This document shows, in pieces, positions 18,666 through 26,337 of a stretch of 64,000 bases of DNA. Made by a program: the position numbers and the translations under genes. Where the stretch lies: contig NZ_UAVD01000026.1 in the NCBI RefSeq assembly GCF_900460065.1, forward strand, positions 186,001-250,000. The letters run 5' to 3'. This DNA comes from Streptomyces griseus (GTDB lineage Bacteria > Actinomycetota > Actinomycetes > Streptomycetales > Streptomycetaceae). Position 1 is the first letter of the stretch; every line of letters starts with the position of its first letter. A model generated the notes under the pieces. That model was not told the DNA's origin, ran no database searches, and was given only the letters and a program-made list of their open reading frames with translations.

Positions 18666-18793
18666 TGCTCGGTGCGCTTCTGCGGACGGCTGCCGTCGGG
18701 GGACGGCGCGGGCTGCGGGTCCGGCACCCACGGTTTGTCCGACGGCTGCCCGCCGTGCTTACCGCCGTCGGCCTGTGCGATGTGCGTGGTCAT
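18662..18793 (-). CDS. 43-residue Pro-rich small protein
   Basis: It begins MTTHIAQADGGKHGGQPSDK and continues Pro-, Asp- and Lys-rich to a basic end. The ATG follows an excellent ribosome site (GAAGGAGACAGG). It overlaps the micro-ORF upstream (ATGA) and the methyltransferase start downstream (GTGA). Too short for family assignment; a substrate or chaperone for the methyltransferase is possible but only inferred from position. Confidence 0.55.
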   Translation of the reverse strand: MTTHIAQADGGKHGGQPSDKPWVPDPQPAPSPDGSRPQKRTEQ

Positions 18794-18921
18794 CCTGTCT
18801 CCTTCGTGAGAGGGAACGTGGTCGTGCCGGAGCAGGGAGATGCCGTGCTCGGGCAGTGGGCGCCGGTGGCGTCCTCGACGAGGAAGGGGTGCGCGCCGCC
18901 TTCGGCACAGCGCGTCGTCAC
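18790..18921 (-). CDS. 43-residue small protein, possible frameshift
   Basis: It begins VTTRCAEGGAHPFLVEDATG and ends FPLTKETG. The start overlaps the previous stop (GTGA) and the stop overlaps the next start (ATGA), an arrangement that supports real translation. A one-base insertion after AHCP would instead read EHGISLLRHDH in frame with the next ORF, so the present form might be a frameshifted relic of a longer protein. Confidence 0.45.
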   Translation of the reverse strand: MTTRCAEGGAHPFLVEDATGAHCPSTASPCSGTTTFPLTKETG

Positions 18922-19070
18922 CGTGCGGGCGTCTTGCACTCGGGGCACTCGCAGGCGGGGAACCGGTTCGAGGCCTCGGGCTGTTCGAGGGCCACGGCCT
19001 CTGCCTCCTCGCGCACGATCCGGGTGTGGCCCTCTCGGTCCACCTCGTACACCTTCATCGTCATCGCCAT
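18918..19070 (-). CDS. Small CxCxxC protein (50 residues)
   Basis: It begins MAMTMKVYEVDREGHTRIV and ends with ACECPECKTPAR, a CxCxxC potential metal-binding cluster. ATG 19070 is chosen because GGAGAAG lies 4-10 nt upstream; ATGs at 19082, 19064 and 19058 are also in frame. It is the first gene of the coupled micro-ORF and methyltransferase chain. It is divergent from the XRE regulator and near the palindrome at 19150. Confidence 0.6.
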   Translation of the reverse strand: MAMTMKVYEVDREGHTRIVREEAEAVALEQPEASNRFPACECPECKTPAR

Positions 19071-19149
19071 GGGCTTCTCCATCGCTGGCGGTTGCCGTCG
19101 CCATACGAGAATCGGCCCGGTAGCCCACTTTCGGGATGACCGGCGGGGG

Positions 19150-19167
19150 TTACCGAGGCGGTAATAC
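19150..19167. promoter_or_regulatory. Palindromic operator and -10 of the XRE gene
   Basis: TTACCGAGGCGGTAA (19150-19164) is a perfect 6-3-6 palindrome in the divergent promoter region. TAATAC (19162-19167), overlapping its right arm, can serve as the -10 of the plus-strand regulator. Autoregulation by the XRE protein is inferred. Confidence 0.5.
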
Positions 19168-19198
19168 ACTCGTCGGCGCTCCAGTCAGGCGCCTGCGC

Positions 19199-20677
19199 GT
19201 GCAGAGGATCGCAACGGAAGTCAGAGCCCATGGATGCCGCCGCCCCGGCCTGCTCGCCCCCGACGTGCTCGACAGAGCAGACGTACGGGCAGCACTCGCG
19301 GAGCACGACTTCGCCGCCTCCTTCACCCTGTTCAAGAAGTGGGGCGGCCTCTCCCAGAACCGCATCGCCTCCGCCTGCCGGCTCACCCCCGGCAAGGTGT
19401 CCACGATCATCAGTGGATCCCAGCGCGTGACGTCCTTCGACGTGGTGTGCCGGATCGCTGACGGCCTCCGCATTCCGGGCGGCCTGCTCGGGCTCGCACC
19501 GCGCCCCTGGGAGGGCACGCCCACCGCACCGCACCCGCCAGAGGCTCCAGGTGTCCGGCCGGACGCAGACGAGATCCCGTGGCGGCCTGACGCCACCGTG
19601 GACTTGGCCACCCACCTCACCAGGAGTGATCTCGTGATGGACCGCCGTGCCCTCACCCGCGCACTCGCCGGTGCCGCCGTCACCGGCGCCGCCCTCCTCG
19701 ACAGCCTCGAAGGGTGGCTCGTCCCGGCGGCCACCGTCACCGGGCGGCGCCGGCCGGGGCGTCTCGGCATACGCGAGGTGGAGGAACTGGAAACGACCGC
19801 GCGCGCCTTCCGCCAGTGGGACCACCAGTACGGCGGCGGCCTGCGAAGGAAGGCGGTCCTCGGTCAGCTCGCGGAGGTCTCCGGCGCGCTCGACGACCAC
19901 CAGGCGTCCGCCGTCGCGGACCGCCTGTACCGCGTCATGGCGCAGCTGGCCGGCACCGCGGCGACCATGGCATGGGACTCCGGGCTCCACCGGCGAGCAC
20001 AGGACTACTACCGCCTCGCGCTCCGCGCCGCCCACGCCGGAGGCGATGTCGTCTTCGGGGCGAACGTCTTGGCCGGGATGGCCCGGCAGATGCTCTACCG
20101 AGACCGGGCCGATGACGCGCTCCAGCTGATCCACCTCGCCCAGGAGGGCGCCCGCGACGTGATCGGCCCCCGGGTCCGAGCCATGCTCCACACCCGCGAG
20201 GCCTGGGCCTACGCGGCGCAAGGGCGCACCGCCGGGTTCCAGCGGGCGACCGCCAAGGCCGCCGAGGACCTCGCCGCCGCCGGAGCGGACGACGAGCCGT
20301 ACTGGATCGCCTACTTCGACGAAGCCGAGCTCGCGGGCGTCACCGGGGGGCGGCTTCTGGACCTCGCCCGCACCGACCCGCGCCGCCACGCCGTCCAGGC
20401 CGCAAACAGGATCCGTACCGCTCTGGCGACCCGCGGTCCCGAAGCGGGACGCTCCCACGCACTCGACCGCATCGGCCTCGCCGAATGCGCCTTCCTCGCC
20501 GGAGACATCCAGGGAGCTGCCGCCGAAACTGCCCTGGCGGTGCAAGCCGCACGGGGCACACAGTCGGGGCGTGTCCGTACACAGCTGGGGCAGCTGTACC
20601 CGTACACCGTGGGACACAGCGCCTCGCGTCCGGTGCGCGAGGCGCGCGATAGTATCCGCGACCTGCTGTCGAGCTGA
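19199..20677 (+). CDS. XRE-family regulator with C-terminal TPR-like region
   Basis: An HTH near the N-terminus (WGGLSQNRIASACRLTPGKV, then TSFDVVCRIADGLRIP) precedes a conserved GLAPRPWE linker. About 330 helical residues resembling tetratricopeptide arrays follow (for example RAQDYYRLALRAAHAGGDVV). This architecture is widespread in Streptomyces and usually unassigned. The true start is uncertain: the frame opens at 19136, but the promoter-like TAATAC at 19162-19167 argues for GTG 19199 or GTG 19265. It probably controls the divergent micro-ORF operon and itself. Confidence 0.75.
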   Translation: MQRIATEVRAHGCRRPGLLAPDVLDRADVRAALAEHDFAASFTLFKKWGGLSQNRIASACRLTPGKVSTIISGSQRVTSFDVVCRIADGLRIPGGLLGLAPRPWEGTPTAPHPPEAPGVRPDADEIPWRPDATVDLATHLTRSDLVMDRRALTRALAGAAVTGAALLDSLEGWLVPAATVTGRRRPGRLGIREVEELETTARAFRQWDHQYGGGLRRKAVLGQLAEVSGALDDHQASAVADRLYRVMAQLAGTAATMAWDSGLHRRAQDYYRLALRAAHAGGDVVFGANVLAGMARQMLYRDRADDALQLIHLAQEGARDVIGPRVRAMLHTREAWAYAAQGRTAGFQRATAKAAEDLAAAGADDEPYWIAYFDEAELAGVTGGRLLDLARTDPRRHAVQAANRIRTALATRGPEAGRSHALDRIGLAECAFLAGDIQGAAAETALAVQAARGTQSGRVRTQLGQLYPYTVGHSASRPVREARDSIRDLLSS

Positions 20678-20689
20678 GGAGCCGGGCGC

Positions 20690-21175
20690 ATGACGACACT
20701 TGCCGTCACCGGGCACATGGACCTGACCGACGAGACCGTACCTCTGGTCCGGGCCGCGCTGCGCGAGCTGCTCACCGAGCACAGCGACGACTTGACCGGA
20801 GTGTCATGCATCGCGGCCGGGTCAGACAGCCTCTTCGCGGAGGAGGTCTCCGCCATCGGTGGCCGCCTCATCGCGGTCATCCCTTCCGAGGACTACCGCG
20901 CCGCGAAGGTGAAGCCCGAGCACCAGGCAGTCTTCGACCACCTGGTCGCGGCCGCCACAGAGGTGGTGACGCTGCCGCACGCCACAGCGAACCGATCCGC
21001 GTACGAGGCAGCCAATGCCGAGCTGCTGCGCCGAGCCGACCGCCTCGTCGCGGTCTGGGACGGTACGCGCCCGTCGGGCAAGGGCGGCGGCACCGCCGAC
21101 ACCGTCGGGCAGGCCCGGCAAGCCGGTCTTCCCGTAGATGTGGTCTGGCCGGTGGGAGCCGCTCGGCGAGGGTGA
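20690..21175 (+). CDS. SLOG-like Rossmann-fold protein
   Basis: A 161-residue protein with LAVTGHMDLT at the N-terminus, a GVSCIAAGSDSLFAEE nucleotide-loop-like segment, and DRLVAVWDGTRPSGKGGGTAD near the C-terminus. This pattern fits the SMF/DprA-LOG (SLOG) superfamily, whose members bind nucleotides or nucleotide-derived signals. It lies 12 bp after the XRE-TPR gene with GAGGAG upstream, so the two are probably co-expressed. Confidence 0.7.
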   Translation: MTTLAVTGHMDLTDETVPLVRAALRELLTEHSDDLTGVSCIAAGSDSLFAEEVSAIGGRLIAVIPSEDYRAAKVKPEHQAVFDHLVAAATEVVTLPHATANRSAYEAANAELLRRADRLVAVWDGTRPSGKGGGTADTVGQARQAGLPVDVVWPVGAARRG

Positions 21176-21275
21176 CTGGTACGCAAGAACTCACCCTGCC
21201 CGGTCTCGACGGCCGGGCAGGGGGAGTTGCGGACCATGGGTACTGCCTGCGCGGCCCCTCCGTCCGGTGACGAGG

Positions 21276-21484
21276 GGGCCAACCCCGCACGCGCGGGGAC
21301 CACCCCAGGATCGCTGCCCCGGCGTCGCCGTAGTAGGGAACACCCCCGCACGCGCGGGGACCACAGTGTGAAGGTTTTGACGGACCGGCTTACCCGGGGG
21401 CCAACCCCGCGCGCGGGAACCACCCACCCCAGATTTTGCGGGGACCCTTCTCCAAGGGACCAACCCCGCGCGCGCGGGGATCAC
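21276..21484 (-). CRISPR. Orphan four-repeat type I-E-like CRISPR array
   Basis: Four copies of a 26-29 bp repeat lie at 21276-21303, 21337-21364, 21398-21423 and 21457-21484. They are separated by three unrelated 33-bp spacers, giving a 61/59-bp period. Read on the minus strand the repeat is GTGGTCCCCGCGCGTGCGG followed by GGGTTGGxCCC, the actinobacterial type I-E form. The repeats have diverged (the third lacks 2 bp). The sequence just right of the last repeat (AAAGTCGCAGGTCAGGAACT on the minus strand) looks like the leader end. No cas gene is in the window. Confidence 0.8.
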
Positions 21485-21881
21485 AGTTCCTGACCTGCGA
21501 CTTTAACGGCCACCAGCCCGAAAATCGGCAACTTCGGTTCACGTGATGTTAGCCGGTGGATCCTACGCCACGGCCCCGGAACGACGAGGATCCCCCGCCG
21601 CCGGCCGAAGCCGGGGCGGGGCGTTTCATCGGGCGTCGCGGGCAGCGACCAACTCGGGATCCATCGAACGAGCGGCGTGCCGGCCACGCGGACCTGTCCT
21701 TCACGCAGCGGATCCATGTGCACCCTGAACCGCAGTCACTCCGGGCCGGAAGCAAGAAGTTGAACGAACTGCTCGGATGATCGGGCGATCAAGATCAAAA
21801 GGGCGTGTGAGAAAAAGTGAGACGAAACGAGGAAGGCCCCGATCCTCCGGGGGAGGATCGGGACCTTGACCTGGTGCTTCT
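21485..21881. other. CRISPR leader remnant and spacer region
   Basis: This holds the leader-like segment (about 21485-21545) but no recognised gene. A 74-codon plus-strand frame at 21556-21780 is the best open frame but has no family similarity. An imperfect hairpin (about 21833-21867), the tRNA-type terminator, precedes the first att copy. Confidence 0.5.
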
Positions 21882-21925
21882 TGTGCACTCGGCAGGATTC
21901 GAACCTGCAACCTTCTGATCCGTAG
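21882..21925. repeat. att copy 1 (3' end of tRNA-Arg)
   Basis: The 44 bp begin TGTGCACTCGGCAGGATTCG and end CTGATCCGTAG, identical to 24988-25031 and 40344-40387. They reproduce the 3' part of tRNA-Arg up to the anticodon loop. Confidence 0.9.
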
Positions 21926-22008
21926 CTCTAGCCGGATCGGTCAGCCACGGCCATACCGGCCGCTACGAGGTCCCGAAGAGACGGCAGCAAGCAGAGGCGG
22001 TTTCTGTG

Positions 22009-22031
22009 GTTGCGGTACCGCGCTGCTGTAC
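22009..22031. repeat. Arm-type integrase sites, left end of element A
   Basis: GTTGCGGTAC (22009-22018) and GCTGCTGTAC (22022-22031), 13 bp apart. The same pair (GTTGCTGTAC/GCTGCTGTAC, 13 bp apart) is at 24916-24938 beside the right att. This is the expected placement of integrase arm-binding sites. Confidence 0.6.
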
Positions 22032-22058
22032 ACGAGCAGCCCACAATTCTGGCGAGAC

Positions 22059-23321
22059 TCAGTGAACGCCCTCGGACGAAATGGCCTCCTGCGTGGGCTG
22101 CGGGATCAACGGATTCTTGGGGATGACGGGGACACCGATCGCCTCCATGACCTTGCGGGCTGCAATCCGCCCCGGAGACCTGGTGGTGGTGATCTTGTCT
22201 CCAGTAATGATGTTCCCCTCCCAGATCTGCGCGTTCCGGCGCCAATCAATCTTTGTGGCAAGGTCAAGGTATCGAGCCTTCCGCCACTCCGGGTCCAGGT
22301 TCTTCTCGATCTCGAAGGCCACGTGCCCGATGATGACAAGACCAGTCGCGGTCATGTTGATGTAGTGCTTACGGAAGTCCACCACCTGGTTGGCCGGCCC
22401 TCCGCTCGTGGGCAGTTCGGCCACTGCATGCCAAGGGTCCATGTGCTGCGTGAGGATGCCGAGCATGGCCAGGGTCCTGCTGACGAAAGCGTCCTGCTTC
22501 TCGGTGGTACCGATGGCCTGGAAGCTGCGAGCCGGGATGCTCGCCTCGCTGAGCGCATAGTCCTGAAACAGCAGTTCCTTGACCAGCCCACGCACCTGGT
22601 TGAGCAGGAAGATGGCCGATGACAACTTCGACAGGCTCTTGGACGTCTCATCGATGCGTCCCGCGAACAGGGCAGACCCATCCACGATCTTCGTCAGAAC
22701 TCGGTTCAGGGGCTCACGCGTGTTGTATGCAGCCAGAAGACTTGCCGGAATCTGCTTGGTCTGTGCTGCGTCGGCAAAGTCCTGGTGGATACGGGCAACG
22801 TCCGGTTCCACGACGATGACGACAGAGATGCTGTCGCTCGGGAAAGGGGAGTCCGTGTCGATGAGGCTCTCGCTACGCTTGGCGATGGCAGCGAGCCTGT
22901 GCTGACCGTCAGTCACAGAGAACTTGGTCTCGTCGCCGATGACGACGAAACCAGCCGTCATGGCAAAGTTTCCTCGCGGGATATGGATGGCCGGGACAGC
23001 ACGGACGTTCAGCGTGACCGGCGGGAGGATGTAGTCGTTCTCGTTCTCGGTCAGGTACTTAGTGATGGACCTGACGTGGCTAGTGTCAATCGGGCGGTTG
23101 GTGGCCGTGCGCGGGTTGCCGCCCTTCACAGCCGCATCGGAAACCACGTGCTTGACGAGGAATGCGTACGAGAAGGCAGTCGTCAGCATGAGGCGCCCCC
23201 CCTGCTGGAAGACGACGCAGGTGAAGACGCGGCCCCCCGACGCCGTGGCGGCCTCACTCGCGGCTGCCTGAGCAGCCGTCAGCGAATCGTGCTCTGTGAG
23301 TCCGAAGTGTGCGATGGACAC
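22059..23321 (-). CDS. DndB-like DGQHR-domain protein (orphan)
   Basis: A 420-residue protein with the diagnostic VTDGQHRLAAI segment (about 140-150) of the DndB/DGQHR family. In phosphorothioation systems DndB represses and modulates DNA sulfur modification. No dndA or dndC-E partner is present in the window. GTG 23321 has AGGGGG 6 nt upstream. It is the sole cargo of element A and its codon third positions are visibly less GC-biased than the core genes. Orphan homologues may act in other defence contexts, but that is inference. Confidence 0.78.
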   Translation of the reverse strand: MSIAHFGLTEHDSLTAAQAAASEAATASGGRVFTCVVFQQGGRLMLTTAFSYAFLVKHVVSDAAVKGGNPRTATNRPIDTSHVRSITKYLTENENDYILPPVTLNVRAVPAIHIPRGNFAMTAGFVVIGDETKFSVTDGQHRLAAIAKRSESLIDTDSPFPSDSISVVIVVEPDVARIHQDFADAAQTKQIPASLLAAYNTREPLNRVLTKIVDGSALFAGRIDETSKSLSKLSSAIFLLNQVRGLVKELLFQDYALSEASIPARSFQAIGTTEKQDAFVSRTLAMLGILTQHMDPWHAVAELPTSGGPANQVVDFRKHYINMTATGLVIIGHVAFEIEKNLDPEWRKARYLDLATKIDWRRNAQIWEGNIITGDKITTTRSPGRIAARKVMEAIGVPVIPKNPLIPQPTQEAISSEGVH

Positions 23322-23574
23322 GGGATCCCCCTGCGTTGAGGCAAAGTTGAGTGGACATCAGAAACGTACGACAGGCCAACGTATTACGTCAACTTATCCA
23401 CGTAGAACGCTGCCTGTTGCACGTTTTGATGATGGGCGCCTTACCTGCTTGATCGCTTTAGATCGACTCTCGACTCCTTTTGATCGAAACGGCGCGTTCG
23501 CAACAGAACCCACCACTCACCCCGGCTCCCATCCCGTCCGCCTTCGACCCACACGTCGTGGAGCGGTCGTGGTT

Positions 23575-23624
23575 CAGGGCGTCAAGGTGGAGCGCGCCAC
23601 TGTACGAACGACCTTGACGCCCTG
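23575..23624. repeat. Long inverted repeat upstream of integrase relic
   Basis: CAGGGCGTCAAGGT (23575-23588) and its exact complement ACCTTGACGCCCTG (23611-23624) are separated by 22 nt. No T-tract follows. It may be a terminator, a transposon-like end or a regulatory site. Confidence 0.5.
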
Positions 23625-23921
23625 GGCCGCGACTGCTCGGCTCTGCACGGGTCGAAGGTGGTCGGGATGGGAGCCCCACGACGCTCACCCCGCCCCGGCC
23701 GGCACTCGCGAACGGTGCCCCGTCCATCCCGGAGTCTGAGCGCCCCCGCCGGAGGCATCCTTGAAGCCGCGGGCTTGGTTCTCATCTCATGCCTCGGGCC
23801 TATCCAGTTGTGGGCGCGCGTCGGCGGCGGCAGCGCCGAGCGGGCCGAAGGCAGGAGCGCGGGCGCAGCCAGAGCCGGGAAGCGCGCCCGGCGGAGCGGA
23901 GCGCAGCCGGGTGCCTTGATC

Positions 23922-24911
23922 GTGAAGCCCAACCTGGCTCCGTTGACGCACGTCTCGTACGAGGGGTACGTGCGGCTCTACATCGCCCCGCAGCTCGGTG
24001 CGAAGCGGCTCGACAAGCTGACCGTGCGGGACGTCCGCGAGTGGCTCACCAAGCTCGCGACGCTCTGCCAGTGCTGTGCCCAGGGCAAGGACGCCAAGCG
24101 GGACCCCGGTCGGCGGAAGTGCTGCGCGGTCGGGGACTGCTGCGAGTCCTACCCGTCCCGCCGGGTGGTCCAGGGCTCCCGTGATGCCCTGCGGGCCGCG
24201 CTGAGCCACGCGGTCACGGAGGAGGAGATCAGCAAGAACTTGGCCTCCCTGGTGAAGGTGCCCAAGCCTCGTCGCCGACGGATCAAGCCGTGGTCCGCTA
24301 CCGAGGCCAGTCTCTTCCTCGCTGACGCTGCGGCCCGGGATGACCATCTCTTCGCGGCCTGGGTCCTCGTGCTGACGCTCGGGCTGCGCCGCGGGGAGGT
24401 CCTGGGACTCACCTGGAAGTCGATCGACTTCGAGACCGGCGAGCTGTACGTGGACCACCAGATCCAGCGGGCCGGGCGCGCGATCCTCCACCGTGAGACC
24501 AAGACGGAGGACTCCGACGACTTCCTCCCTCTGCCGGCCGTTTGCCTCAAGGCCCTGCGGATGCGCCGCGCCCAGCAGCTCGGGGACCGGAAAGCCGCCG
24601 GAGAGCTGTGGCAGGGCTCGCACGACCTCGTCTTCACGACGAAGTACGGCACCCCGATCGAACCGGGGAACCTCACCCGGATGTTCGCTTTGCGGTCCCG
24701 TCGCGCAGGCCTGCGGGTCATCCCGCTCCGGAACACCCGGCACACCACCGGCTCGCTCCTGGTCGTCCTCAAGGTCCACCCGAAGGTCGCCCAGCGGATT
24801 CTGCGGCACTCGCAGATCGCCACGACGATGGACGTCTATGCGGACGCGGCCGACGAAGAGGTGCGCGAGGCGATCGGCAAGCTCTCCGACGCGATGGGCG
24901 GTACCGGCTGA
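23922..24911 (+). pseudogene. int: Truncated tyrosine integrase of element A
   Basis: The family sequence begins abruptly at VKPNLAPLTHVSYEGYVRLY, inside the core-binding domain. The roughly 70-90 residues that should precede it (compare the integrase at 38994) are replaced by Arg/Ala-rich, non-homologous frame. The catalytic domain retains LGLRRGE, the ILRHSQ box and the DVYAD tyrosine. The HxxR box reads RNTR instead of HDLR, so the histidine is lost. A Cys-rich insert (CQCC, then KCC and DCC) is present. Activity is doubtful. Confidence 0.75.
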
Positions 24912-24915
24912 CACG

Positions 24916-24938
24916 GTTGCTGTACTTCGCTGCTGTAC
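24916..24938. repeat. Arm-type integrase sites, right end of element A
   Basis: GTTGCTGTAC (24916-24925) and GCTGCTGTAC (24929-24938), spaced 13 bp like the copy at 22009-22031, directly after the integrase stop. Confidence 0.6.
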
Positions 24939-24948
24939 GGGCAACGCG

Positions 24949-24980
24949 AGAGGCCCCCAGGATTTCTCCTGGGGGCCTCT
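24949..24980. terminator. Hairpin terminator before att copy 2
   Basis: AGAGGCCCCCAGGA and TCCTGGGGGCCTCT form a perfect 14-bp stem with a TTTC loop. It could end the integrase transcript and, from the other side, the former tRNA transcript. Confidence 0.75.
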
Positions 24981-24987
24981 GGCCTGC

Positions 24988-25031
24988 TGTGCACTCGGCA
25001 GGATTCGAACCTGCAACCTTCTGATCCGTAG
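24988..25031. repeat. att copy 2 (shared junction of elements A and B)
   Basis: A 44-bp copy of the tRNA-Arg 3' end, identical to 21882-21925 and 40344-40387. It separates the two tandem elements. Confidence 0.9.
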
Positions 25032-25377
25032 GCGTGTGCACTGCCAACGGGGACCCCCGCCAGACCAGCGTTCAGGGACTCATCCACCAAGGTCGTGTGT
25101 GTCGCTGTGTCCAGTTGTGCACCGTTGTTGATGTCACCCATTGATGTCAGCCGAGAAGCCTTGGACCTGCGACTTCGCCTCGGAGGCTTGCAGTCTGCGA
25201 CGTGGCTGGAGGTTGCGCTGACCGTCCAACGGATCGTCCAGTCCTCCACCACATTCATACCAAAGAGCATCGAGACACCTCTGCACAAGAGGTACCGCGT
25301 ACGCCATGATGGAGGCGGCCCATTGCGCAACCGAACCAACCTTCGAACATCAGGGCCGACGAGTAGAAGGACGCACC
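25032..25377. other. Left end of element B, no gene
   Basis: It contains the arm-type sites at 25128-25149 and the upstream region of the DprA-like gene. No open frame here has a ribosome site or family similarity. Confidence 0.5.
25128..25149. repeat. Arm-type integrase sites, left end of element B
   Basis: TTGATGTCA occurs at 25128-25136 and 25141-25149, 13 bp apart and joined by CCCA. The right end has TTGATGTCA/CTGATGTCA with the same 13-bp period at 40284-40305. Confidence 0.65.
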
Positions 25378-26337
25378 ATGACCACCATGACTCCTGAGCA
25401 GATGGACCTGCTCGCCCTCTGCGCTCTGCGAGTGGAGAGTAAATCAGTCGACTGGAACCTGCTTGCCCGGATCTGCCAGTCACGTGAAGCGCTAGATGTC
25501 GTACTAAGCGGAGATCTACCTGAGGATTCCGCGATCGCTCGCCGTAATCGACCGCTCTTGCGCGAAGCACTCACCTCCTTGACCGAGGCGCGTTCGCGGG
25601 TTGCATCGGAGTGCGAGGCCGCCGAACGCGCAGGGGCTCGGCTAGTAACAGTCCTTGACCCGGACTACCCGGCAAACCTACGTGTGATCCCGAACCTCCC
25701 GCCGTTCCTCTTCTACCTCGGCTACCTCGAAGAGCGTGACGCTCGGTCAGCTGCAGTGGTCGGTACGCGCAATGCTAGCGAGGAAGGATTGCAGCGCGCC
25801 GCCCGCATGGCGCGGGGTCTCGTTGAGCACGATGTCGTGGTCTTCAGTGGTCTCGCAAAGGGCGTCGATACCGCCGCTCATACCGCGACCGTGGAAGCTG
25901 GCGGCAGAACCGTTGCTGTCATGGGAACGGGAATCGCCAATAAGATTTACCCTGCACAAAATAAGTCTCTCGCTGCGCGCATCGTTGAAAGCGGCGGTGC
26001 ACTGGTTTCCCAGTTCTGGCCTACATCCAGCGCAGCAACGTGGACCTTCCCACGGAGAAACGTTGTCACATCAGGCTCCACTATGGGCAGCATCGTCGTC
26101 GAGGCGTCATCGACGTCCGGAGCGAAGATGCAGGCGCGAATCGCGCACGAGCACGGCAAGCACGTCTTTCTATTGCGGTCTCTGGCTACGAAGGAGCCAT
26201 GGGCGGCGAAGATGATCGCCGAGCGCAAAGCCGTGGAAGTGACTGAGCTGAGCGACGTTCTTGAGCTTATGGGCGAAGCAACACGCGTACAACAAGCCGG
26301 ACAGCAACGCCTTCAGCTCACGCTGGCGGGTCTGTGA
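25378..26337 (+). CDS. DprA/SMF-family Rossmann protein (ShosA-like)
   Basis: A 319-residue protein. After a helical N-terminal domain (about 1-80), the SMF domain shows VVGTRNASEEGLQRAARMAR, VVFSGLAKGVDTAAH, VMGTGIANKIYP and FPRRNVVTSG. These are the conserved steps of DprA-type Rossmann folds that bind single-stranded DNA or nucleotides. The gene is not in a competence locus. It overlaps the phosphoribosyltransferase gene (GTGA), the DprA plus PRTase pairing known from the ShosTA defence/toxin-antitoxin system, in which the DprA-like protein is the antitoxin. That role is by analogy. Confidence 0.8.
   Translation: MTTMTPEQMDLLALCALRVESKSVDWNLLARICQSREALDVVLSGDLPEDSAIARRNRPLLREALTSLTEARSRVASECEAAERAGARLVTVLDPDYPANLRVIPNLPPFLFYLGYLEERDARSAAVVGTRNASEEGLQRAARMARGLVEHDVVVFSGLAKGVDTAAHTATVEAGGRTVAVMGTGIANKIYPAQNKSLAARIVESGGALVSQFWPTSSAATWTFPRRNVVTSGSTMGSIVVEASSTSGAKMQARIAHEHGKHVFLLRSLATKEPWAAKMIAERKAVEVTELSDVLELMGEATRVQQAGQQRLQLTLAGL

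Larger units (their letters stand above)
21882..25031. mobile_element. Integrative element A, 3.1-kb degenerate element in tRNA-Arg
   Basis: It is bounded by identical 44-bp att copies at 21882-21925 and 24988-25031. Inside each end lies a pair of 13-bp-spaced arm-type repeats (22009-22031 and 24916-24938) that differ from those of element B. The only genes are an orphan DndB-like protein and a truncated integrase next to the right att. No replication or transfer gene remains, so the element is either a deletion relic or a minimal island needing help in trans. Confidence 0.8.

Noticed and set aside
20893..21423. Minus-strand frames with repeated VPARAG-type segments
   Set aside because: These are translations of the CRISPR repeats, a familiar artefact.
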